64,000 nt of DNA from Heterodera schachtii (taxonomy: Eukaryota; Nematoda; Chromadorea; Rhabditida; Heteroderidae), in the NCBI GenBank assembly GCA_023374025.1, contig SIJG01000114.1, positions 94,322 to 158,321 of the forward strand, read 5' to 3'. This document shows positions 37,314 to 50,025 of the stretch, piece by piece. Numbering within the stretch: the first letter of the stretch is position 1; every line of letters starts with the position of its first letter. The notes below the pieces were generated by a model. The model was not told the origin of the DNA and did not search any database. It saw nothing but the letters and a program-made list of their open reading frames with translations. Position numbers and translations under genes: made by a program.

Positions 37314-39146
37314 CAGTTTAGGAGCTTTTCATAGATTTATAAGCATAATAAACAAAATGGCAATGCATTTAAAAAGAATTTTTTTTATTATGATCAGATA
37401 TATTAAAATCTTTATAAATCAATTTATAAGTGCCAAAATAGAGACATGTATTCATAATTTCGTTCAAATAAATTTGAAATTCGTGATATCAACCTTGAAA
37501 ATCCCCGGGAACAAATTATCACGACTTGTCATCATTTTTTAAATCGCGGCGGTGCTTAGGAGAGAAATTAGTAATTTTTGCTCGACGATTTGATAATATT
37601 TTTATTTTTGAGCAGAAATTTACTAAAATTCAAAATGAAATTTGGGGACCTTGCGGTGTCGATAGGCACCGCAAGGAACATTTAAAATAAAAAAGAATCA
37701 ATAAAATTATTAGTTAATTAAGTTAAAAATTAATAATGCCTAAGCACATTAGATTAAAAAATATTAATGAAAATGATTGGAGTAATGATTTCTTTGCTAA
37801 TTGTTTTTTGAAAAGGAAAATGTTTAATTTAGTTATATAAAATTTATTTATGAAAATTGCAATAGCCAATTCTTAAAATAATAATAACCGAATTCAAAAA
37901 TATATAAAATACGAGAAAAATAAATAATTTTACACTAAAACTGATTGTTTATGTTCTTTATTATTTGAGGAAAATGAAAATTTATTTTCGTATAAAACAA
38001 TAAAAAGGTAAATAGTTAAAAAATCAATCAAGTAAAATTAAAGAATTGAAAAGCCTGGCCTATTACATCATGGTGCAAACATCGAATGTTTTTAAATTAA
38101 ATAGAATTTCATTAAATAAAGCAATAATAAATAAAAATTACATTTCATAACAAATAATTTATGGAGTTATAAGGAATAGATAAATTTTTTTTATAATTAT
38201 CAAAATACGAAATTTGTTTTTTGTTTTTTTTTTGCATCAAAGTAAATAAAAACAAGTAATTTAAAAGAAAAAAACAAATAAAAAATATGAATGACGCACC
38301 TACGCCAATGTACCAAAAACATACAAATGTTCCACTTTGCGAGAATTAATAAAAGGAATGCATATTTATCGAATTATTATACAAATAAAAAAAATTTAAG
38401 AAAACATATAAAACATTTAAAGCTAAAATAAAAAAATACTTAAAGAACAACCTATTTAAAAAAACATTATTGCCATTTATCTTAACATTTAAAATTGATT
38501 TATTTTATTCATAGAATAATAAATTATTTCATATATTTATTTCTTATAGCATAATTTTAAATAAAAATTATTTAATTATTCAAATAAAAAATAAATTTTT
38601 TATCTAAAATAAAAAAGTGGAACAAGAACATATCAAGAATCTCATCAAATATGAGAAGTAAATAATGAAGAAAAATAGTTTTATATAAAAAAAATTGAAT
38701 TTTTTTCCTACAATGTGATGGAAAAGAAAAAGAAATTAATTTATTCATATTAAAACAATGAAAAATATTTATTATTAAAAATCAAAAAAAGATAAAAATA
38801 TTTTTAGCAATTACTGTTGTGAATTAACAAAAAAAAAAAAAAGACAAATATATTCTTTTAAATTACAATATTTAAAACAATTTTATTAAATAATGGATAA
38901 ATAAAAATAAAACAGTAAATTATAAATATTATATAAATAAATTAATTAAGCGGAATTCTATATGAAAAAATTATATTAAAACTAAATGAAATACACAATG
39001 CTTTAAAAAATTTTTTTTTTTAAATATAAAATGAAGTGAGAGAAATAAAAAAATATTTAAAAAAGCCCTAATTATAAAACGCAACAATTATTTTTATATT
39101 AATTAATTTAAACTTTTAATTAAACTTATAAATTTTTTGGTATGTA
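37314..39146. other. AT-rich sequence with one isolated hairpin
   Basis: A near-perfect hairpin lies at 37649-37676: CCTTGCGGTGTC, then GATAGGCACCGCAAGG. It is close to the GC-rich core but has its own outer stem (CCTTGC/GCAAGG). It has a CGCGGCGGTGC word 100 bp upstream. The remainder is AT-rich with no gene. Confidence 0.6.
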
Positions 39147-42113
39147 AAACATAAATAATAAAAATTTAGTGGTAGAACCAATTTTATTCAACTTTGACTG
39201 ACAACAGAGAGAAAATAAAAATAAAAATTTAACTCAAAAATAGAAATGTTTTTAAAATTGCCAAAAATGGTTATTTAAATTAGGGTTAAGCCCCGAGCCC
39301 TCGGGGGGCAAAAAGTCGGGGGCCGGGGACCTCGGGGGGCGACATGTCGGGGGTCGGGTCGGGGGGGAGCTCAATTGTCGGGGGTCGGGGCCCCCGATCG
39401 GGTAGTGATCAATGAAATTTTTTAACGAAAAACTCAATTTTTATTTTTAAATTATCGTAAATTTTCCTTTTTTTCACTTTAATCATCTGATTTCGTTAGC
39501 GCCGGCAAGAGTGAGTCGAAGCTGGCCTTTAAACGAGGGGCTTACATTTGTTCTTATTTATAAGAATTTCTAATTTTGGGTAGCGACAAAAAATGTTCTG
39601 AATTCTTAAATATATTTATAATTTTGAAATTTTATGGCATAATGTCACTATTTTTCTAGAAATTTTAAGGTCTGCCGCAAAATTTTTTGCTCTTTTGATC
39701 CCGAATTTACTGAAATTTGTCCTTATTTCTAAGATTTTCTTATTTTCAGGCTTCACCGAAACTTTTTAAATTTTTTCTGATTAATGTTTTATTTCGCTGG
39801 TTTTTGTGAAAAAAACTTTATGTAAAAAATGTACCAAAAACTCCCAATTTTCAATTTTTTTTCCGGCGACACCTATCGGCACCGCCGGTTCGCAAAAGCT
39901 TATTTGTTCTTAAAAATTTGGCTCAAAATCTCGCAAAAATTGATCATTTTTGGTGAAATCTGTGGGCAAAATGAACTCAAATTTTCAAAAAATTCTCCCG
40001 GCGGCGCCTATCGGCACCGCCGGCCCTAATTTGATAGCATTTTGATGAAATAAATTGTAAAAATTTACTGATTTGAAAAATGTTGCTAAATGTTATTATT
40101 TTTGACCCTAAATCTTATTTTTCGGACTTGGTGTACATATTTAAAAAAATTACCGATTGGCACCATGGTTTTGGGGGGGGGGGCGGCAGTGCCGATAGTC
40201 GCAACCGGAAAGTTTTTCGTATTTTTTAATGAATTTTATTAAGAAAATTTGTTCAAAATCTCAAAAATTTTCAATATTTCCCGCCTTCGTGGATGAATTA
40301 ACTTTTAAATTTTTAAAATGCCGGAGTCCCCAATCCCCCGAAATAGTGTCGGGGGGTCGGGGGGCAAAAAGTCGGGGGTCGGGGACCTCGGGGGACGACA
40401 TGTCGGGGGTCGGGTCGCGGAATAGGTCCAAAAAACGTCTCGGGTCGGGTCGGGGGGCTCGGGGTCGGGGCTTAACCCTAATTTAAATTCTTATTTTTTT
40501 TAAATTAAAAAAAATTAATATCATATTTTTAATGGGAAAAAAATGAATTTTTTGAATTTTTTCCATAATAATTGAAAATAAAGCATATTTTGAGAAATAA
40601 GAATCAAAAAAATAAATAAATAAAAAATTTAAAAGAAAAGAAAAAATATTTAAAAATAAAAATTCAATGGAAAAAAAATTATTTAATCATTTATAAATAT
40701 AATAAAAATAATCTATAAATATTTAAAACAATTCAAAAGTGTGGAAAATCCAAACATCAGATTTACAAGGACACGTTGCAATAAATGAAAAAATTAAGAG
40801 AAAATAGTAAAACAAATAAGAAATAAATATTTAAAAAAACAATTTTAAATATTTACTGTTTTAAATCCTAAAATTTTATATTCTAATTTACATTAATGTG
40901 AAAATTATTATTTTCACATTAATTAATCAAGCTTTAATAAAAAAAAAGCATTGATGAAATTGAATAAAGTAGCAGAGAATATTTTATATAAAATAGGACA
41001 TGTGGTAGGAAAACAAAAAAAAATGTAAATTACATTTGCATGACCATGGCAAAAAACATAACCTGTTCAATGCTTTATACCTTTTTTTCCGAAGCAAATA
41101 GATTAAATTTTCTTTTTAGAATTTCAAGTATCTATTTATTCTATTTATCTTTAAAATTTCAAAAAATTTCATTGAGTTTCAAAAAAGTTCTGGACAAAAA
41201 ATTCTGACTTAAGGTTTTGTTGAATTTAATTACCATATCTTTTTATATACTTAAGTAAAAAATTTAATAAAATTATATTCTGATAGAAAACACCTAGATC
41301 TATTGAATGATACCAAGAATTATTAATTTGGTTGAAAATGGACCAAGTTATGAATTTATATGTCTTACATTTTTTTTGTTTTCCTACCAAATGGCGGTTT
41401 TTATGAAATGACCTAGCACCATTTACAAGGACATAACTGGCAAATTTCACGAAATACAAGGACATTAAAAAATTGGTGGTTTGTATTTTTCACCAGAAAG
41501 ATTTTTTCTTAACTCTTCGATTTTAAAATTCTATGATATAAATATTTATTTATTTTAGTTTTAAATAAATATAATAAATTGAAAAAAATATATATTTAAA
41601 TTAATAATTATTAGCGACTTATCATCTGAAAGAGATTAGTCCACAACAACACATGAAAAATTGAAATTTTTAAAGAAGATTAAATTTTATATAAAAAATA
41701 TTGAGAAGTTAAAATGAAAAATAGAGTAGAAAACGCAAAAAAGCTCCTGAACAATCAATAATATGAAATGATTAAATATTTCAAATTCAGTAAAATCATA
41801 ATTAGAGGTAATAAAACAGTCATAATAGCTTTCTTTATATAATTCTAAATTTCAATATAATCAAACCGTTATAAATAGAAAAAACTTTTATCTAATTATT
41901 CAATAAAAGATACAATAAACAAAAAAATATATAAAACAGGTGTGAATTAATTCCGGCAAATGAGTTTTTCGCCGCTCAGCAAAATAGACATTTGAGCCGC
42001 GACAGTTGCGCCGCCCTACAAAAAAATTTTCAGCGTTCATTCAAATTCTTAAATAATCCCAAAAAATTTTTTTTAAGTTGAAACCTACATATTTAGGTGG
42101 CCTATTAAATGTT
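39147..42113. repeat. Segmental duplication, copy 2 (about 3 kb)
   Basis: Near-identical twin of 21508-24472 in the same orientation. The left boundary is sharp at ACATAAATAATAAAAATTTA: upstream of it the two loci differ. To the right the match continues through the hAT-like insertion at 42195-43351 and fades at about 44485. Confidence 0.93.
39281..40480. mobile_element. hAT-like element with GGGTCGGG arrays, second copy
   Basis: Twin of 21642-22842, with the same ends and the same ATTTAAAT target duplication at 39273-39280 and 40481-40488. Since both copies share the target duplication and flanks, it was duplicated with the block and did not insert twice. Hairpin cores lie at 39862-39887 and 39997-40022. 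Confidence 0.85.
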
Positions 42114-42194
42114 CATTATTTTTGTTTTCCTTGACATCAAATTTGCGTTTACTGCTGATGTACGCATTGACAAAAACAAAAATTAAGTGTCTAT

Positions 42195-43351
42195 CAGGGG
42201 TGGGACAACTCTCGCCTCTCGTCTCTCGCCTCTCGCCAACTCTCGCCATTTTTGGTACTCTCGCCTCTCGTCTCTCGCCTCTCGTTTTTTGGGACGAGAG
42301 GCGAGAGTTGAAAATACACCCCTAAAGATTGAACTTTTGAGCAGTCAGAAAAATTTTCAAATTTACGCGAAAAAAATCATAAATCTTTTTCTCCTTCCTT
42401 AATGTCTTCTATATTTTTGAATAGCTCAATTCAAATGTGGTCTGGTGGCTAGACCTTCTGCCTTTCATTATTTTTCTCTTGGGTTCAATTCCCCAACGGA
42501 ACATAAATTTTTTTATATTTTCTTTACATTATTTCAATTGAAATTTAATTAATAAAAAATATTTCAACTTAAAAATTATTGTTTTTTTATTTTTTTAAAG
42601 AGCCTAAAACCGCAAATTTAACCAAAACTTTGATCATTTTTTGACAAATTCTGTAAACAAATCTCACTCAAAATGTCAAAATTTTTCCGGCGGCGCCTAG
42701 GACCCCGCACCCGCCCCCAATGTTCCAAAAAAGTTTTTTTGAAAATACAGCGCCACAAAAAATCGATTTAAAAACAAAAAATTAAAAAAACAAGTTTTGG
42801 TCATTTTTTGAATAAAATCTGTTAACAAATCCGAAGTCAATTTTCAAAATTTTTTTCGGCGGCGCCTACAGGCACCGCCCGACCCCAACTGTCCCCGAAG
42901 TTTTAAAAAAGGCACCGCAAAAAAGGTGGTTTGAATGGCAAAAAATATAAAGTTTGTTTGTAAAATAAATATTTTTCATGAAAATATTTATTTTATTTTC
43001 ATGAAAAAATTTAAAGATTTTTTGGATTTTTCAGGACCTGACTCGGTTTAAAAGCTAGGGCCCTGACCCGGTTTTTCTGGACCCGGCAATACCCTGACCC
43101 GGTATTTGCCCAAATACCCGGGCCTGTGACCCTAATTTAATATACGATTTTGAAGTTTTTTAAATAAAAAAAATAAGGCTACAGAAAAAAATTGAAAAAC
43201 TCTCGCCTCTCGTCCTCTCGCCTCTCGCCAACTCTCGTGTTTTTGGGGACTCTCGCCTCTCGCCAAACTCTCGCTCTCGTCTTTTTGGGGACTCTCGCCT
43301 CTCGCCAAACTCTCGCTCTCGTCTTTTCTGAGACAAGTCACACCCCTGCTG
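42195..43351. mobile_element. hAT-like element with CTCTCGCC arrays, inserted in one duplicate only
   Basis: The left end CAGGGGTGGGAC pairs with the right end GTCACACCCCTG (plus an extra CTG). The 8-bp target GTGTCTAT is duplicated at 42187-42194 and 43352-43359. In the paralogous locus near 24541-24548 the target occurs once, uninterrupted, which proves the boundaries. Inside are CTCTCGCC-type arrays in the same orientation at 42209-42308 and 43198-43325, ATACACCCCTAA (about 42313), a tRNA-like segment, hairpin cores at 42687-42715 and 42857-42883, and a foreign terminus-like GACCCGG array ending GGCCTGTGACCCTA near 43135. No transposase is present. Confidence 0.92.
42438..42503 (+). repeat. 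tRNA-derived (SINE-head-like) segment
   Basis: GGTCTGGTGGCTAGACC forms a D-arm-like stem (GGTC/GACC) and resembles a pol III A box. About 40 nt later GGGTTCAATTCC resembles a B box. No acceptor stem pairs around them, so this is not a functional tRNA gene. A tRNA-derived SINE fragment captured inside the hAT-like element is most likely. Confidence 0.5.
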
Positions 43352-43359
43352 GTGTCTAT

Positions 43360-44485
43360 CGTTGTGATTTTTTTTTTTGCATTTTTATTAATTGCTTTTC
43401 GCGGCGAAAAAGTTGCAACACGGAAAAAATCATAGTAACACAATTTTGTTTTAGTTATATAAAACAATAAAAAAATTCACATACATTAGTAAATTCATTT
43501 GTATGCAATAAAAGACTAATTATACTTAAATGAAAATAATATTCTATTGACAACGAAAATGAAATAATAAAATAACATACCATAAATTGCCAGCAGCAGC
43601 AGGTGGTAAAGTAAATTATCAATCAAACAATCAAACTTAATTATTTCAAAAAAAATTAATCTAAATTGTAGGAAATATTAATTCGATAATATAACCTAAT
43701 TTCAAAATTTAATAAAAATAAATATATATAATATTAGAATTTCGCCCTAAAAATAAATAAATATTTACTTCATCAACTATAAAAATATTGAAAAACATTA
43801 ATACACAAGCAGCTTCAAAAAATAAAATAAAATATATTCAAAAATATATTGGAATGTTTTGTACTGGAAAAAGTTTGTAGAAAAAGCAGGAAAGAGGAAA
43901 TATTGTGGAAAAAAACTGGGCCCTGCAGAGCGTATGGATTCCAAATAAAAATACCTAATTGAAGAAATTATTATTTTTTAATTTAAAAATATTTTAACAA
44001 AAAAAAGATAAAAAATCTCTAAAAATAAAGGAATCATTATTAAAAAACCAATAACAATAAAAAATTATAAATATAAAAATCAAAATCCGCTCCGACGCAG
44101 TCGGGATAAAGCACACTCTGGCTAATTACAAGATTTGGCAGGCAACGAGATTATTATGAGTCCACATAAAATTTGCTTAATTTAAATAGCCCTGATCAAA
44201 AAAGATGTATCTATTTTTAGAAACAACGACGCCTATTTGCTGGCTGTAAGATTTTTCATTTTTTATAATATTAAAATTTCAAACAATAAAAATTGATTTT
44301 GACACAGCAAAATATAAAAATATAATACATTTAAAAATTTAACCATAAAAACATTTTAAAATAATACATATGGAAAAAAGAAAAAGAAGCGATTTATAAA
44401 GAAAAATTTAATTGATGTAAATATTTTTAATTTTTTGATAAAACTTTTTTATTAAAAAACTTACTCCTTTTTAAATAAAAAATAG
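43360..44485. repeat. Decayed right part of the segmental duplication
   Basis: Matches 24549-25665 with several indels. About 160 bp of the right arm of the GCGGCGCAA element and about 100 bp near 25020 are missing here. Conversely, 43852-44408 is extra sequence absent from the other copy, with no clear ends. The match ends at CTTACTCCTTTTTAAATAAA. Confidence 0.75.
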
Positions 44486-47400
44486 TTCACAGTTCCATTA
44501 TTTTGTTAGATAGAATAGAAAATAATTATATATTCAAAATTTAGCGAACCAATTTTGAATACGTAACTCTATTAAAAACAAAAATATTATATAATTGAAA
44601 GGCATAAAAATTCTTGAAAAACGTACTTCATAAATGCTAATAATTGATAATAATTATTGGAAAGGTATAGAATAATTACCAAAACAATTTACCAAAAATT
44701 AAGCAAGCTTAATTGGCAATTATAAAAATTATTTAAGAAAAACGGAGTTATAATTGAAAAAATGATCATTCTTCAAACTCGGGTCTCTGTCTCGTGAATA
44801 AAATTTGGCGAAAATTCTTAAAAACAAAAAAAATTTGAGCGTATTTGAATTTATGGCTATTAAGTTTTTTAAATCTTATTTAAGTCCCAGAAATATTAAT
44901 AAACTAAAGGTAATTTTTTAATATTATTGGTTTTAAAATGAAAGAAGTAGTGAATATTTTATTTATTAAATCCAATTTTTCTATTATTTTCAAAATAATT
45001 ATTTTTAATTAATTGTTTGATCAATTGCATTTTTTTTTACTTCGCGTGACGTTTTGAAATTTTCTTGAATTTTTTATAAATATTAAAATTTAAAATATTT
45101 AATATAGGCAAGTGATAAAGGTAAATTATAAAAAAATCATATCGAAAAAATGTAAAATTAATATGTAAATATTTAATTATAGAAAAAAATGAAATATTTA
45201 AAGGAAAAAAAAAAAAGAAAGACTAATGTATGTAAACTATTAATTAAAATAACCGTAAAATTTTCTGACGTTTTAACCATGTATTATGTAAAAATAGTTT
45301 AAAATGAGTTAGAAAAAATTAAAATCTATAAGTAAAATAATGAATATAGTAAATAAAAGTTTAACATTTATATATCTAGCAATAATTCAAATGAATAAAT
45401 ATTTAATATAATGTTTTACCAGATTTTTTTAAATTACTTTTACTAAAAAAAAAAAAAAAAAAAAAAAAAATTAAAAATCCAAAATTTTCAAATGAATGCA
45501 AAAAACATTTTATAATTTTTCAAAATAATATTCATGTTACATAAGATTATGACATCTTATTGTCTGCCGCAAAATCTTACAGTTGTTCGCAAACCTATGT
45601 ATTATGATTTTTAAATTTAATCGGAAATTATATTATGAAAAATTTCTCAAAAGTTATACAATTACCACGTGCGATAATAATTTGACCAATGTACATGAAA
45701 AGCGATATAAAAATAATATAATTATAATGATTCTTTTTGATAAAAAAATTATATGCATAATAAGCCCTTTTCCAATTGGGCTTTATTAGATAAAATAAAA
45801 GAAGAAATAATATGATCTTTTAATAAGAAATAAAATAATTTATTATGTTTACATTATATTAAATAAAAACAAGGAATTTACAGCAAAAAGTAAAAATGAA
45901 GCAAAAAAAAAAAACATTTTATCAGAGATTTAACAAAAATTCAGCGGACAAACGAGAAAAAATAAAGGATGAATATAAATATTAATTAGAGGAGACTAAA
46001 AGTTTTATATAAAAATAAATTTTTAAAAAAGCAATCAGTTTTCAAGCATACTAATTTTTTAATGAAACAAAAACAGATAATGTTCTGAATTTTAACAATC
46101 CATAAAAATAAGAAATTTATTAATTTAATATTAAAAGTTCAGAGAGATAAAAAATGAATTTAACTCAAAAAGAAACAATTCAAAGAGCACATAATTAGCT
46201 ATAAAATGATTAGAAAATTGGATTAGGAATGTGAGCCTCGACCTTTCGGGGAAGGAATGTTCTGAATTTTTTCAATCCTTAAAAAAATATTAAAAGTTTG
46301 AGAGATATTTTAAAAATAATTTAGGAGCAATTTTAAGGATTTGCAAAAATTAGCACAAATTTTGCAGTTTTTGGCAACTATTTCAGTCCTATTTCTGTAT
46401 TTTTAGCACCTAAAAATCCTTGCTCTAATATTTAAATTATAAAGAAAATAATAAAATTCGAAAAAATATGAAAAGTAATAATTAATTATCAATCAATGAA
46501 AATGAAAAAGTACTAATTAATTTCTTAAACAATATTAATTAGATAATATTATAAAACATAAATATTTAGTAAAAAATTTACACCTAAATAACGCAAACCG
46601 AAAAGGGTAAGAAAATTATTTGAAAAATGTACTGAAGAAAAATAGCAATACGACAATTAAAATAAAATTCTTCGAAAATAAAAATTATTTTGTTTATTGA
46701 AGTAGAGATTCAATTAATTGTTTGGTTTTTAAATATTTGAATAAAAATTAGACATTAAATTACCGGCTATAATGCACAAAGAAAAGTAAAAATACAAAAA
46801 TAAATAAAGAAAGACAAAGAAAGACAGTAAGAAAGTTTTTTACATCATAAGCAGGAGCAATTCTTGACTCAACATAAACAGAATCGATTACTATTAATTA
46901 TGCATTGTTCATGCTTTACATATGTTAAAATAACCGTTGAAAACAAAGGTGATTTTGGTCTAATAGGAAACAATTCTAACATTGAAAATAATAAATGTTG
47001 AAGTTAAAGTCATTTTAATGACAATTATGAAATTATTAATTTTCAAAATAAAGATATTTTTGAAGAAAAAATTTAAATTTTGAAATCAATTAAAAAACAG
47101 AATGATATCACTATACATTTTGAAAATTTAGTGAAATGAAGAAAAAGACAAAATATTGAAATTAAGAATATTCACTTCGAATACTGCGTTAAAAATTAAT
47201 AAAAAACCTTTTTCATGAAAGTAGTCTTTGCCCCAAAATCCAGGAAACAGATTTTCACACAGCTGAATTGCTGTTCTCGCCACGTGTGTAATTAGAAAAA
47301 TAATTTATTTTTTCAATCAAAATTTTCTTGACATTTGTTACAGACAATCATAATTCAGGAAATAATTTTTCAAATTGACAAAACAAATTAAAAGATATTT

Positions 47401-48319
47401 CAATTGAGGAAAGAATGTAAGATGGGTAATACTGCCGATGGTAGCCCCCCTTTTTTGAAAAAAATTATTTGTGTTTTCAAAAGACATGAAAGCATGTTTC
47501 CTAGGGTTTTCCGGGTCGCTGATCACGAATCCGGCATCTATTTCTATCAATTTCGAACCCCTGACCTGAATTCGAACAAAAGTTCGAAAATTCAAATTTT
47601 TCGATTTTCATATTTTTGATCCAAAATGGTTTCTATAATTTTTTATTGAAGTATTAATGAGTTTCCTTAAAAAATACAGTAAAATTCAACTTATTATAAT
47701 CTAATTTAAAGCAAATTTAAAACCAAAATATGAAAAACTTTTTAGAACAAGTTATATATTCTTAAAATGTATAAAAATATAAACAAAACAAAAATTAAGA
47801 ATAATCAAACTGGTCGTCCTAATCTTAATTAAAATGAAAATATCTACTAAATTGGGTTTATTGGCACGGCATGAGAGAATGAGGGGAGAAGTCATCAGCC
47901 AGCGCAGTCAAAATGTAAGGAAAAATTAAAATACTAAATAAAGCGCAGTCAAATTAAAATAATAAATAAACATCTTTTCATTTCTTAATAATATTAAAAT
48001 TTATTTACAATAATATTTTTTAATAACAAATAGTAAATTTATACAAAATTTGGAAATGTTTTTAAAGGAAATCTTTTCAAAAACACAACCAAATAATTTA
48101 AATAAAATTTTCAATTTACAAATACCATGAAAGATAATAATTTATGAATGTATCAGAAAGAGATAAATAAACACAATACATTTATTGATCCTTTTTTATG
48201 AAGAAGAAATAATGACTAAATCGATTATCTAATTAATAATAATTTAAAAAACAAATGAATTTAAAGAAAATTAAAAATGAGAAAAAACCAAAACAAAAAG
48301 CTCTTAAGGCGATGCATAC
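44486..48319. other. AT-rich sequence with a 26-base A run and hAT-like fragment
   Basis: No gene is supported. It contains poly(A) at 45445-45470, a fragment at 46322-46427 ending TTTTTAGCACCTAAAAATCC then TTGCTCTA (family of 29543-29815), and a more GC-rich patch at 47404-47610 whose overlapping open frames on both strands show no recognisable domain. The stretch 48200-48311 resembles 4160-4260, a paralogous locus. Confidence 0.55.
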
Positions 48320-49621
48320 TAGAGACCGGACAAGAGGGTCGGTCGAACGGTTTCGGTTAAAAACCGAAAAAAAACCGAAACCGAAAAAAAACCGAAAAAC
48401 TCAAAAAATTCTCGGTCGAACGGTTTCGGTTAAAAAACCGAAAAAAACCGAACCGAAAAAAACCGAAGAAAAATTTTCGGTATATCGTTTCGGTTTCGGT
48501 TTTTTTTGAATTTTTATATTTTTTCCAAAAAAAAAGCAATAAAACATTTTTATTAACAGAAAAAGCTAAAGATCACCTCTGAACTAAATTGTAAAGCTAT
48601 TGAAGCTCTATTGAATGGTGTACTAAAGTTTGGAAAATGATAGAAAAGGCAGTCAAAAAACATGATTTTGCTCCTTGATTCTAAAAAAACCACAAAGATT
48701 AGTTTTAGCGATTTGGTGCCCTTTTTGACGTTTTTTTCCCGAAAATTCCAAAATTCAAAAAAATCGGAAAAATACACCCCTAAGAAATGATCTAAAAAAA
48801 TTCAGAGAATATACCTTTATGAATTGAAAAATTTTCACAAAAATTGTTCGCCAAAATTCATTTTTTTCGGGACCCACGCGTTTGGGCGCGGCCGTTTGGG
48901 CGCTGGCGTTTGGGCTCGGCCGTTTGGGCGCTGGCCTATAAACATATTAAGATTTCGAATGTTACCAAAAATGTTGGATTTGGATGACATAGAAAAAAGT
49001 TATAGAAAGTTATATTTGAAAAACATGCTGGCGCCCAAACGGCCGCGCCCAAAATTTAGTTTTTTGAATTAGTTTTACGTGTTTTGCTCCCTAAAAATCA
49101 TTAATAAAAAAAAATTTAAATGCCTTTTTTCGTGCCTTTTTCGGGATTTTTGTGCCTTTTTTCAGTGCCATTTTGCGCTTTTTGGTGCCTTAATTGCCAG
49201 CTCTAGCCATAACTTTAGGGCCGGCGGTGCCGAAAGGCGCCGCCGGGAAATTTTTTTTTGTAATTTTAATGCTATTTGTTAGCAGATTTTGTTTAAAAAT
49301 ACCAAATTTTGAGATTTTGGACTAATTTTTTAAGAAAAGATAGCTTTTTGGGGGGTTGGCGGTGCCGATAGGCGCCGCCGGAGGAAAATTTTAAGAATTT
49401 TTAATGAATTTTGTTAAAAAATGGCCAACTGATTTGTCAAAAAAGTCGGTCGATTGTTTCGGTTTTTTAATTATTTCGGTCGAACGGTTTCGGTTAAAAA
49501 ACCGAAAAAAACCGAAAAACTCAAAAATTTCTCGGTCGGTTTTTTTCGGTTAAAAACCGAAACCGAAAATCGAAAAATACCGAAAAAAACCGAAAAAAAA
49601 AACCGACCGGTCCGATCTCTA
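48320..49621. mobile_element. hAT-like element with CGGTTTCGGT arrays
   Basis: Ends are TAGAGACCGGAC and GGTCCGATCTCTA, with the 8-bp target ATGCATAC duplicated at 48312-48319 and 49622-49629. CGGTTTCGGTTAAAAA-type arrays lie near both ends (48340-48510 and 49445-49600), again in the same orientation. The interior has ACACCCCTAAGAAATG (about 48774), an inverted pair built from GTTTGGGCGC words (48884-48933 against 49030-49052), a captured terminus GCCAGCTCTA (about 49196) and hairpin cores at 49221-49247 and 49357-49382. No transposase is present. The 131-bp element at 29176-29306 is its short derivative. Confidence 0.9.
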
Positions 49622-49629
49622 ATGCATAC

Positions 49630-50025
49630 TCAACTCTGAACTTATTCAACCAAACCTTGACGAGAAGAAAATAAAGGATTAATAAGAAATGAGAGGAGAC
49701 CAAAAATTTCAAAAAAATATAAATTTATAAAAAGCAATCAATTTATAAAAACTCGAAAATCAATTTTTTTAATTCAATTAGCGGTTTTTAAAAGATAAAT
49801 AATACAAAAATATAAAAGGTTTTAACGTCAAAAGAATAAGCTACTTAACAATTTAAAATTAGATCTATAATTTAAAAAACTAATAAATTTAAATCTTACT
49901 TAAATTATTAAATTTTTAAGGAACTATACTGAAAAGCTAACAATACAAAAACTATGGTAGAAAATAATATTATCAATGCACATGAAAATTGATAATTAAA
50001 TATAACATAAATATAAACTAGCGGG
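49630..50025. repeat. Dispersed AT-rich repeats
   Basis: The segment 49665-49860 resembles 4305-4500 (AGCAATCAATTTATAAA, TTTTAACGTCAAAA). The segment 49935-50005 resembles 9740-9810 (CTATGGTAGA, then ATAATATTATCAATG). No gene. Confidence 0.6.

Noticed and set aside
42438..42503. Functional tRNA gene
   Set aside because: A- and B-box-like words and a D stem are present, but no acceptor stem pairs and the anticodon arm is not convincing.
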